A stretch of DNA of 42,028 nucleotides, taken from contig NZ_JALKIL010000042.1 of NCBI RefSeq assembly GCF_023051105.1, forward strand, positions 1-42,028. The letters are read 5' to 3'. Position numbers and translations under genes: made by a program. The stretch comes from Anaerobiospirillum sp. NML120449 (lineage in GTDB: Bacteria; Pseudomonadota; Gammaproteobacteria; Enterobacterales; Succinivibrionaceae). The notes under the pieces are model-generated. The model saw only the letters and a program-made list of their open reading frames with translations, did not search any database and had not been told where the DNA came from. Positions 1-6,794 of this stretch are shown one piece after another; the stretch's first letter is position 1, and each line of letters begins with the position of its first letter.

Positions 1-61
1 CAGCCTCAAGCAGCTGATTAATAGAATCTTTGTTTAAAGTGACCTGAATCTGGTTTGCCAT
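1..61 (-). CDS. 5' end of a minus-strand gene, possibly an IS256-type transposase (partial)
   Basis: An ATG on the minus strand at 61-59 follows a strong ribosome binding site (CGGAGG, about 6 bases upstream) and opens a frame that stays open for 20 codons to the window edge. The protein begins MANQIQVTLNKD and continues with a short amphipathic stretch rich in Asn, Gln and Leu. Some IS256/Mutator-family transposases start with a similar polar strand and helix, so a transposase is one possibility, but 20 residues cannot establish it. The start is well supported by the Shine-Dalgarno sequence; the product is not identified. Confidence 0.5.
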   Translation of the reverse strand, partial: MANQIQVTLNKDSINQLLEA

Positions 62-810
62 AAGGTTCCTCCGTTCAGGTCATTATACTTAAGAAATACA
101 AATCATTTTAATTACCTACAGTTCCTAACCATCTGCGTACCTTTGCAGCATGGCCTCAGGGCCATTACTACAAGCAAGGCGGATTTGAGTCCACCATAGG
201 CGCAGGCGCATATCGCCCATCGCACAGTATTACAAGAATCAGGAAGGGCAGCTCATAACAGCTCATGACTCTGTCCTGATAGCACTGGCCCCGCTGGCGG
301 GCCTGACTGAGGCTCCCGCATGGGGGCCTTTATTGTCTGGAAGCGGCCTGGTCAGCTGTGGCGATCGTCCGGGTAAATCGGTTAAAATAAAGGGTTGAGT
401 AATTTTTTGGCATATGCCTGCTCTCACCGCAGCTTAAGGGCAGTACAGCTCATCACTCCCTGAGATGCCCCGGGCCTCCGCCATAGCTCATCATGGCGAC
501 CTGCCTCAACAGAGGCCCCGGCCCTGATGTCGGCCCCTGCCACGACAGTGGCACAGGCCCGGTGGTGGCTCCAGCCACGTCAGAGGTGCCTGCCGCCATG
601 GCTGTGCCTGCAGCAGTGGCGGAGCCACTGTGACGGCGCCGGCCGACACCGGCAGGGTCAGGGCGCAAAGCATGACAGCAGTGAAAGCTTTGAGAGCAGA
701 GACAGAGATCTCATCACAGGACCGGCAAGGTTCCGGTCAGAGTGCCGCTGAGGCAGTCATTGAGGGCCCGGCCAGAAGCCCGCTTATATCTGGAAATTTT
801 GAATCTTATT
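62..810. other. Spacer upstream of lepA, no convincing gene
   Basis: About 750 bases separate the minus-strand partial gene from lepA. The first 60 bases are AT-rich and probably hold the promoter of the minus-strand gene. The rest becomes GC-rich, with many GGCC, CAGC and TGGC words. The short frames here have low-complexity composition and no ribosome binding sites, so none is called. One terminator-like hairpin is listed separately. Confidence 0.5.
311..334 (+). terminator. Terminator-like hairpin
   Basis: A 7-bp stem (GGCTCCC at 311-317 against GGGGGCC at 322-328, one G-T pair) with loop GCAT is followed by TTTATT. The shape fits a weak intrinsic terminator on the plus strand, but no plus-strand gene lies upstream in the window. 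It may close a small RNA or be a remnant. Confidence 0.35.
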
Positions 811-2622
811 ATGGCTGATACTTTCGACCAATCTTTAGTGCGCAATTTCTCCATTATTGCTCATATTGACCACGGCAAGTCCACCCTGTCTGACCGTTTC
901 ATTCAGGTATGCGGCGGCCTTACTGACCGTGAGATGCAGGCCCAGGTGCTTGACTCCATGGATATTGAGCGTGAGCGCGGCATTACCATCAAGGCTCAGG
1001 CTGTTACCCTTAAATACAAGGCTCAGGATGGCAAAATCTATGAGCTTAACTTCATTGATACCCCAGGCCATGTTGACTTCTCCTACGAGGTGTCCCGTTC
1101 CCTGTTTGCCTGTGAAGGTGCTCTGCTGGTAGTTGACGCCGGTCAGGGCGTAGAGGCTCAGACTCTGGCCAACTGCTATCAGGCCATTGAGCTCGACCTT
1201 GAGGTTATCCCTGTTTTAAACAAGATTGATCTGCCAGCTGCCGATCCGGAAAAAGTTATTTTCGAGATCGAGGATATCGTGGGTCTTGATGCCCATGATG
1301 CCTGCCGCTGCTCAGCCAAGACCGGCATTGGCGTTGAGGATGTGCTTGAGCGTCTGGTGCAGTCCATTCCAGCTCCAAACGGCGATCCTGATGCCCCTCT
1401 GCAGGCCCTGATCATCGACTCCTATTTCGATGACTATCTGGGCGTAGTATCTCTGGTACGTGTCAAGAACGGCACTCTGCGCAAGGGTGACAAGATCAAG
1501 GTTATGAGTACCGGTCAGACCTGGGATGTGGAGCGTCTTGGTATCTCCACTCCAAAGCGTGTCGATGTACCGGTTCTCAACTGCGGTGAAGTAGGCTGGG
1601 TTATCTGCGGCATCAAGACCATTCACGGTGCCCCGGTAGGCGATACCATTACCCATGCCCGCCGTGAGGCCCCTGAGGCCCTGCCTGGTTTCCATAAGGC
1701 CAAGCCACAGGTTTATGCCGGCATGTTCCCTGTAGACACCGAAGACTATAACGCCTTCCGTGATGCCCTGGACAAGCTGTCACTCAACGACGCCTCCCTG
1801 TTCTTCGAGCCTGAAAACTCCACAGCTCTGGGCTTTGGTTTCCGCTGCGGCTTCCTTGGCATGCTGCACATGGAAATCATCCAGGAGCGTCTTGAGCGTG
1901 AGTACAATCTCAACCTCATCACCACTGCTCCTACCGTAATTTACGAAATCGTACTGACCTCAGGTGAAATCGTTCACATTGACTCTCCTGCAGCTCTGCC
2001 ACCGGTAAGCAATATCTCCGAAATCCGTGAGCCTATTGCCGAGTGCCGTATGCTCATGCCATCAGAGTATGTCGGTGCTGTTATGACCCTGTGTCAGGAA
2101 AAGCGTGGTGTGCAGACCTCCATGGTTTACCACCATGACCAGGTTGCCCTGACCTATGAGCTGCCAATGAGCGAGGTAGTGCTCGACTTCTTTGACCGTC
2201 TCAAGTCAGTATCACGCGGCTATGCCTCTCTTGACTACAGCTTCAAGCGCTTTGAGCGCGGCGATCTGGTACGTGTGGACATTCTGATTGCCTCCGAGCG
2301 CGTAGACGCCCTGGCCATCATTGTTCACCGCTCCATTTCCCAGTCACGTGGCCGTGCCCTGGTGGAGAAGATGAAGGAACTTATTCCTCGTCAGATGTTC
2401 GATATCGCCATTCAGGCTGCCATTGGCGGACAGATTATTGCCCGCTGTACCGTAAAAGCCATGCGTAAGGACGTGCTTGCCAAGTGCTACGGTGGTGATA
2501 TCACCCGTAAGCGCAAGCTGCTTGAAAAGCAGAAAGCCGGTAAGAAGCGCATGAAACAGCTTGGCCGCGTAGAGGTTCCACAGGAGGCCTTCCTTGCTAT
2601 CCTCAAGGTAGGCAAGGAATAG
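811..2622 (+). CDS. lepA: Elongation factor 4 (LepA), ribosome-associated GTPase
   Basis: LepA is a conserved translational GTPase that binds the ribosome, back-translocates or remobilises stalled complexes and influences initiation and 30S maturation. The product is 603 residues (E. coli 599). The G domain opens with the P-loop AHIDHGKST at residues 17-25, then the switch II motif DTPGHVDF and the NKIDLP G4 motif. The LepA-specific C-terminus ends with the basic stretch [19 protein letters not shown]. The frame is open further upstream, but the ATG at 811 aligns with the family start and the upstream codons look like spacer. The Shine-Dalgarno sequence is weak (TGGAAA). The gene lies upstream of lepB as in enterics, but with a 460-base gap rather than tight coupling, so lepB may have its own promoter. 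Confidence 0.97.
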   Translation: MADTFDQSLVRNFSIIAHIDHGKSTLSDRFIQVCGGLTDREMQAQVLDSMDIERERGITIKAQAVTLKYKAQDGKIYELNFIDTPGHVDFSYEVSRSLFACEGALLVVDAGQGVEAQTLANCYQAIELDLEVIPVLNKIDLPAADPEKVIFEIEDIVGLDAHDACRCSAKTGIGVEDVLERLVQSIPAPNGDPDAPLQALIIDSYFDDYLGVVSLVRVKNGTLRKGDKIKVMSTGQTWDVERLGISTPKRVDVPVLNCGEVGWVICGIKTIHGAPVGDTITHARREAPEALPGFHKAKPQVYAGMFPVDTEDYNAFRDALDKLSLNDASLFFEPENSTALGFGFRCGFLGMLHMEIIQERLEREYNLNLITTAPTVIYEIVLTSGEIVHIDSPAALPPVSNISEIREPIAECRMLMPSEYVGAVMTLCQEKRGVQTSMVYHHDQVALTYELPMSEVVLDFFDRLKSVSRGYASLDYSFKRFERGDLVRVDILIASERVDALAIIVHRSISQSRGRALVEKMKELIPRQMFDIAIQAAIGGQIIARCTVKAMRKDVLAKCYGGDITRKRKLLEKQKAGKKRMKQLGRVEVPQEAFLAILKVGKE

Positions 2623-2673
2623 CAGGCCAGCTCAGGCCCACTGCCCCTCGGGATCTGGCCTCATGGCTGCCCG

Positions 2674-2707
2674 CCGGCCCTGCAGACCAGCCGGCCCTGC
2701 AGGCCAG
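2674..2707. repeat. 17-bp tandem duplication
   Basis: CCGGCCCTGCAGACCAG at 2674-2690 is followed directly by CCGGCCCTGCAGGCCAG at 2691-2707, differing at one base. It is one of several unrelated short tandem duplications in the spacers of this window. Confidence 0.85.
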
Positions 2708-2715
2708 CCCGCCTA

Positions 2716-2733
2716 CCATGGCATATGCCATGG
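2716..2733. repeat. Perfect 18-bp palindrome
   Basis: CCATGGCATATGCCATGG reads identically on both strands. It sits in the lepA-lepB spacer, immediately after the 17-bp duplication. A dimeric protein-binding site or a cruciform is possible; nothing in the context shows a function. Confidence 0.85.
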
Positions 2734-3082
2734 CGCGAGCATGGGCCCGCCATGCTCTGCCCCGTCCCTCCATGGTATGCTCTGCCTGACAGGGCCTTGC
2801 CGGTCCGGTTTTACAGTCTCATGAAGTGGGACTGTGCAGGACCTAATAATGCTGAGGCATAATCTTCTGACATGAACTCATCATGAGGGCCTCATATTGA
2901 GCCCCCCGTTATGAGCCCCGTCATGAGGGGCATTGTCAGGGGCAGGACCTTTTTTCAGGCTGACATGCTTTCAGACCTGTGAGCGTGCAGGCTGATGGGC
3001 TTTCGGGGCTGACAGGCCCAGTCACTTAAAAATACAGACGCAGCAGAGCCGCCGAGCTCTGCCAGTGCTGCAGATTGATTTT

Positions 3083-4039
3083 ATGAATACTTTTTCCCTA
3101 ATCCTGGTCATAGCCACGGTAATCACAGGTATTGCCTATGCTTATGACTACCGCAAGCTGCGTCCGGGACGCCTTGAGGCTCTTAAAAACGCCCTTGAGG
3201 CCTGTCCGCAGCTGTCCCGCAAGGATCAGCGCCGCATCAAGGAAGGTACAGGTGCCGTTACCTCAATAGGATCACTGTTTCCGGTAATACTCTTTGTTTT
3301 CCTCTTCCGTGCCTTTGTTTTTGAGCCTTTCCGCATTCCGTCAGGCTCCATGGAGCCAACCCTGCTGCCAGGCGATTTCATTGCCGTGTCCAAGTGGTCC
3401 TATGGCATCCGCAATCCTCTGACCAATGGAGTATGGATTGAGACCTCCAAACCTGAGCGTGGTGATGTGGCCGTGTTCAAATACCCTGAAGATCCGTCCA
3501 TCGATTACATCAAGCGTATCGTTGGTATGCCAGGCGACGAGGTTATCTTTGACAACAAGCGTGTCTACATCCGCAAGGCCTGCAATATTGCCTCAGTAAG
3601 CCCTTCAGAGGTGCGCTCTGGTGAGGGCGGCACAGCCTGTGAGGACCCTCAGCCTCTGGAGCTCACTCCGGCTGGCACCCTTACTGTGGACGGCGGCACT
3701 TTCCAGGAGGAATACCTGGTCTTTGACGAAAAGCTCGGTCAGGAAGCTCACAGAATTCAGATCAACCCTCGTGTACCTGATCTGTCTCAGTATTTCTACC
3801 GCCAGAAGGGCACCATGAGAGGCTCATGGGTAGTTCCAGAGGGCCATTACTTTGTTATGGGTGATAACCGTGACAACAGTAAGGACAGCCGTTTCTGGGG
3901 CTTTGTGCCTGAGGAGAACCTTGTGGGCAAGACAGTGGCCGTCTGGCTGTCTCTTGAGTTTGACAGAGATGAAAGCAGCGCCCTGCCATCATTCATTCCG
4001 TCAGCCGTACGTTTCTCCCGTGTAGGCGGACTTAAATAA
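3083..4039 (+). CDS. lepB: Signal peptidase I (leader peptidase LepB)
   Basis: LepB is the inner-membrane Ser/Lys protease that removes signal peptides from exported proteins. From the ATG at 3083 it has 318 residues (E. coli 324). Two hydrophobic segments come first (about residues 3-20 and 62-80), followed by the catalytic box IPSGSMEPT with nucleophile Ser89 and the general base Lys144 in DYIKRIVGMPGD. The GDNRDNSKDSRFWG box near the C-terminus is typical of the family. A GTG six codons upstream (3065) is an alternative start, but the ATG aligns with E. coli MANMFALILVIAT. The lepA-lepB-rnc-era order is the usual gammaproteobacterial one. Confidence 0.97.
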   Translation: MNTFSLILVIATVITGIAYAYDYRKLRPGRLEALKNALEACPQLSRKDQRRIKEGTGAVTSIGSLFPVILFVFLFRAFVFEPFRIPSGSMEPTLLPGDFIAVSKWSYGIRNPLTNGVWIETSKPERGDVAVFKYPEDPSIDYIKRIVGMPGDEVIFDNKRVYIRKACNIASVSPSEVRSGEGGTACEDPQPLELTPAGTLTVDGGTFQEEYLVFDEKLGQEAHRIQINPRVPDLSQYFYRQKGTMRGSWVVPEGHYFVMGDNRDNSKDSRFWGFVPEENLVGKTVAVWLSLEFDRDESSALPSFIPSAVRFSRVGGLK

Positions 4040-4381
4040 CAGGACGGTTATACCGTCACCGCTGCGCCCGCATGTGCCCCAGACCGGGAACATGCGGGCG
4101 CGGCCATAACAGCGTCCATCCCGGGCCGGCCAGCAGCTGCTGCCGCTGCCACTGGCAGCGTCAGCCGCCGCAGGATTACAGCCCGGGATGAACGTCTTAG
4201 CTCACCTTTTGACAGTATCAGTGGGCACCCTATAGTCACTCTACCCATAATCCTGACAGGGGCACGATTTACCTGCCCTTGCACAGCCTCAGACTGATGA
4301 GCACAGCATGGGGCAGATCAGGGGGCATTATGGTCACAGGGGTGGTTATAGGGTGGGCACTTTTTGCAAACAGGCAAAGAG
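4040..4381. other. lepB-rnc spacer, GC-rich, no gene seen
   Basis: This 342-base gap holds GC-rich, CAGC/GCTGC-rich sequence with possible short inverted repeats around 4120-4160 and then a G-rich run into rnc. In E. coli an RNase III-cleaved hairpin (rncO) autoregulates the rnc leader. No clear equivalent could be drawn here by eye. Frames through the region have no ribosome binding sites and are rejected. Confidence 0.45.
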
Positions 4382-5086
4382 ATGACAACAGACATAAATT
4401 TTGTTTACCGCATCCAGCACCTGGAACAGACCATTGGTTATGCCTTCCAGGATATTTCCCTGCTGGAGCAGGCTCTTACTCACCGCTCCTTTGGACCTCA
4501 TCACAATGAGCGTCTTGAATTTCTGGGCGACTCTATCCTGGGCATGATCATAGCCAAAGAGCTTTTTGCTCTTTTCCCTGACAGTCCTGAGGGTGATCTG
4601 ACCCGCATGCGCTCAGTACTGGTACGTGAGACCACCCTTGCCGAGATGGCCCGTGAATTTAAGATAGGTGACTGTCTGCTGCTGGGCCCGGGTGAGCTCA
4701 AGTCTGGCGGTTCCCGTCGTGACTCCCTGCTTGCCGATGCCGTAGAGTCCATCATTGGCGCTATCTTCATCGACAGCAATGAGCAGTTTGAAATTGTCCG
4801 TCACCTGGTGCTCAGATGGTTCGACAGGAGACTGCAGGCCATCAACCCTAATGTCTCCCAGAAGGACCCAAAGTCTGCGCTCCAGGAGCTGCTGCAGTCC
4901 CAGCACAAGGAGCTGCCGGTCTACCGCATTGAGAACATTGTGGGCAGTGATAACAACCAGGTATTTGAAGTATCAGTTACCGTTCAGGACATCAAAATGG
5001 TATTCAGAGGCAAGGGTTCTTCACGCCGCCGCGCAGAGCAGAAGGCAGCCAGTTCCGTGCTTGAATACCTGGCAGCACACAAGTAG
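4382..5086 (+). CDS. rnc: Ribonuclease III
   Basis: RNase III cleaves double-stranded RNA, processes the rRNA precursor and controls some mRNAs. The product is 234 residues (E. coli 226). The signature NERLEFLGDSIL and the second acidic cluster LADAVESIIGAIFIDS carry the metal-binding Asp and Glu residues. A C-terminal dsRNA-binding domain follows, from about residue 155, ending in GSSRRRAEQKAASSVLEYL. The ATG at 4382 is preferred over an in-frame codon at 4364 because of length and the purine-rich AAAGAG just upstream. The following gene, era, is the usual operon partner, but here a repeat array and a strong hairpin lie between them. Confidence 0.97.
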   Translation: MTTDINFVYRIQHLEQTIGYAFQDISLLEQALTHRSFGPHHNERLEFLGDSILGMIIAKELFALFPDSPEGDLTRMRSVLVRETTLAEMAREFKIGDCLLLGPGELKSGGSRRDSLLADAVESIIGAIFIDSNEQFEIVRHLVLRWFDRRLQAINPNVSQKDPKSALQELLQSQHKELPVYRIENIVGSDNNQVFEVSVTVQDIKMVFRGKGSSRRRAEQKAASSVLEYLAAHK

Positions 5087-5090
5087 CAGT

Positions 5091-5204
5091 ATTCAGGCTG
5101 ACCGCATTCGACTGGCCGTATTCAGCTGACCGCACTGAGCTGACCTTATTCAGCTGACCGCATTCGCCTGGCCGTTATCAGCTGACCTTATTCAGGCTGA
5201 CCGT
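5091..5204. repeat. Eight tandem copies of a degenerate 14-bp unit between rnc and era
   Basis: Starting 4 bases after the rnc stop codon, eight contiguous units fill the spacer at 5091, 5106, 5120, 5134, 5148, 5162, 5176 and 5190. The consensus is ATTCAGCTGACCGC. The first and last units have one extra G and are 15 bp; the six inner ones are exactly 14 bp. Most contain the self-complementary core TCAGCTGA or a near match. Units 2 and 6 (ATTCGNCTGGCCGT) and units 4 and 7 (ending GACCTT) resemble each other, which suggests an ancestral multi-unit duplication. Because 14 is not a multiple of 3, this is not a coding repeat. Confidence 0.9.
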
Positions 5205-5236
5205 AACCGCCCAGGGCCCGGCAGGGCCGGGCAGAC

Positions 5237-5271
5237 ACCAGGGCTGTGCCGTGCTGCGGCACAGCCCTGGT
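5237..5271 (+). promoter_or_regulatory. Long perfect hairpin just upstream of era
   Basis: A 15-bp perfect stem (5237-5251 paired with 5257-5271; the core is CAGGGCTGTGCCG) encloses the 5-base loop TGCTG. No T-run follows, so it is not a simple terminator. It lies 57 bases upstream of the era start and downstream of rnc. It could be an RNase III target, an mRNA stabiliser or an attenuating structure in the rnc-era transcript. Function is inferred from position only. Confidence 0.6.
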
Positions 5272-5328
5272 ATTGAGCCGCAAGTGAAAGTAGCGGCTGA
5301 AACTTTTGATTATTTCCGGAGAGGAAGT

Positions 5329-6234
5329 TTGGAACAGAGCAAGTTTGGCTTCGTAGCTATTGTCGGACGCCCTAATGTTGGCAAATCTACCCTGATGAAT
5401 CACCTTATTGGTCAGAAGATTTCCATCACCTCCCGCAAGCCTCAGACTACCCGTAACCGCGTTCTGGGTATTGATACTGACGGCATCTACCAGACTGTGT
5501 ACGTGGATACTCCAGGTCTGCACAAGGTAGAAAAAAGGGCCATTAACCGTCTGATGAACAGGGCTGCCGAGTCATCCCTTGGTGATGTTGAGCTTATCTT
5601 ATGGGTTATCGATGCCACCTTCTGGACTGATGATGACGAAATGGTGCGCACAAAGCTCGAGGGCTCTTCAGCTCCTGTGGTCCTGGTCATCAACAAGGTG
5701 GACAAGCTTGACGACAAGGAAAAGCTGCTGCCTCTGATTGAGCGTCTCAAGGACAGCCTCAGCTTCAGGGAAATCGTTCCGGTATCAGCTCTTAAGGGCA
5801 GCAATCTTGAGGTGCTCAAGGACATGATCCGTCAGGCTCTGCCTGAGGGACCTCACTGCTACAGCGAGGACAGCATTACTGATCGTTCCACCCGCTTCAT
5901 GGTTGCCGAAATCATCAGAGAAAAGCTGATGCGCCAGATGGGCGATGAGCTGCCTTACTCAGTAAGTGTTGAGATTGAGGAGTTCAAGGAAGATGAGCAT
6001 GGTACCACCCGCATCAGTGCCGCTATCCTGGTAGAGCGCACCGGTCAGAAGAAAATGGTCATTGGCGCCGGCGGCAGCCGCATCAAGCTTATCGGCTCCG
6101 AGGCCCGCCACGACATAGAAAAGCTCATCGAAGGCAAGGTCTTCCTGTCACTGTTCGTCAAGGTCAAGGCCGGCTGGGCCGACGACGAGCGTGCCCTCAA
6201 GAGCCTTGGTTACGCCGACTTCGAGCAGCACTGA
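5329..6234 (+). CDS. era: GTPase Era (16S rRNA / 30S assembly factor)
   Basis: Era is an essential GTPase that binds the 3' end of 16S rRNA and couples ribosome assembly to growth. The product is 301 residues, the same length as in E. coli. The P-loop GRPNVGKST is at residues 13-21, followed by the switch region [13 protein letters not shown] and NKVD. The C-terminal KH domain contains the GAGG loop in [15 protein letters not shown]. The start is a TTG at 5329, chosen because it is preceded by a strong GGAGAGGAAG ribosome binding site, gives the family length and places the first residues ([13 protein letters not shown]) in line with E. coli. An upstream in-frame GTG at 5251 falls inside the hairpin and is rejected. 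Confidence 0.97.
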   Translation: MEQSKFGFVAIVGRPNVGKSTLMNHLIGQKISITSRKPQTTRNRVLGIDTDGIYQTVYVDTPGLHKVEKRAINRLMNRAAESSLGDVELILWVIDATFWTDDDEMVRTKLEGSSAPVVLVINKVDKLDDKEKLLPLIERLKDSLSFREIVPVSALKGSNLEVLKDMIRQALPEGPHCYSEDSITDRSTRFMVAEIIREKLMRQMGDELPYSVSVEIEEFKEDEHGTTRISAAILVERTGQKKMVIGAGGSRIKLIGSEARHDIEKLIEGKVFLSLFVKVKAGWADDERALKSLGYADFEQH

Positions 6235-6794
6235 TCACCGCGACAGCTGCCCGGCCCGCCCGGCTGCGCCGCGCTGCAGCTGCCACGGCAGCCAGCCAGG
6301 CCGCAGCAGCGTCCTTAGCCAGACAAAGCCAGACCAGGAGTCTGGCTTTGTCATTAATGGCAGCAGCCAAAGCATCCAGGCATCCGGCCCTTGCCTGGCA
6401 CGTTCCAGGTGCCCATGAGCCAGGGACAATACTGATAAAATAGCGAAAAAACTGCCCGGCGCAGCTCTTTGTGGTTATCATATGCCCCTGAGTCTGGCAG
6501 TCCTTGCTGCAGCCGTGCAGCCTGGCGCTCAGGGCCACACGGCACAGCCCATGGAGGAACATCACAGGGATGAACGGACCCGGGCGGCCCAGCCCAGCCC
6601 AGGGCCACCTGAGGCCAGACAAGGCCTCCCTCAGGCGCGGGCGCTGCAGGAGCAGCTGGCAGGGGCGGCAGTGAACTGCGCAGCGGACGGGCCGGTAAGG
6701 CCGGGGCGCAATAGACAGGTGGTGCTTTAGCGGCACCGGGATCGGGGACCACAGCGGTCAGCACAAGGCATGAAGAAAGGCAGGAACTGGAGTT
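6235..6794. other. era-recO spacer with a strong hairpin
   Basis: This 560-base spacer is GC-rich and CAG/GCC-rich and has no convincing gene. A frame at 6482-6730 has Ala/Pro/Gln-rich composition without a ribosome binding site. The most obvious structure is the 13-bp hairpin at 6322-6352, listed separately. In many relatives era and recO overlap or nearly touch, so the length of this gap is unusual. Confidence 0.5.
6322..6352. terminator. 13-bp perfect hairpin after era, possible terminator
   Basis: GACAAAGCCAGAC at 6322-6334 pairs perfectly with 6340-6352 around the loop CAGGA. The 3' side contains CTTTG but only ATTAATGG follows, so the T-run is poor. It may act as a terminator or as a 3'-end stabilising structure for the era transcript. 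Confidence 0.5.

Larger units (their letters stand above)
2623..3082. other. lepA-lepB spacer with repeats and inverted repeats
   Basis: This 460-base gap is GC-rich in its first half and has no credible gene. It contains a 17-bp direct tandem repeat, a perfect 18-bp palindrome (both listed separately) and GCCCC/GGGGC inverted repeats near 2915-2932, followed by a T-rich tract near 2949-2955 that could help terminate lepA transcription. No clear sigma-70 promoter for lepB was recognised. Confidence 0.5.

Noticed and set aside
5091..5204. CRISPR array between rnc and era
   Set aside because: The units are 14 bp, contiguous, degenerate and without spacers; no cas genes are in the window.
5251..5328. 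GTG at 5251 as the era start
   Set aside because: It lies inside the hairpin and would add 26 residues not found in Era; TTG 5329 has the ribosome binding site and gives 301 residues.
6482..6730. 82-codon frame between era and recO
   Set aside because: Ala/Pro/Gln-rich composition driven by GC-rich spacer sequence; no ribosome binding site.
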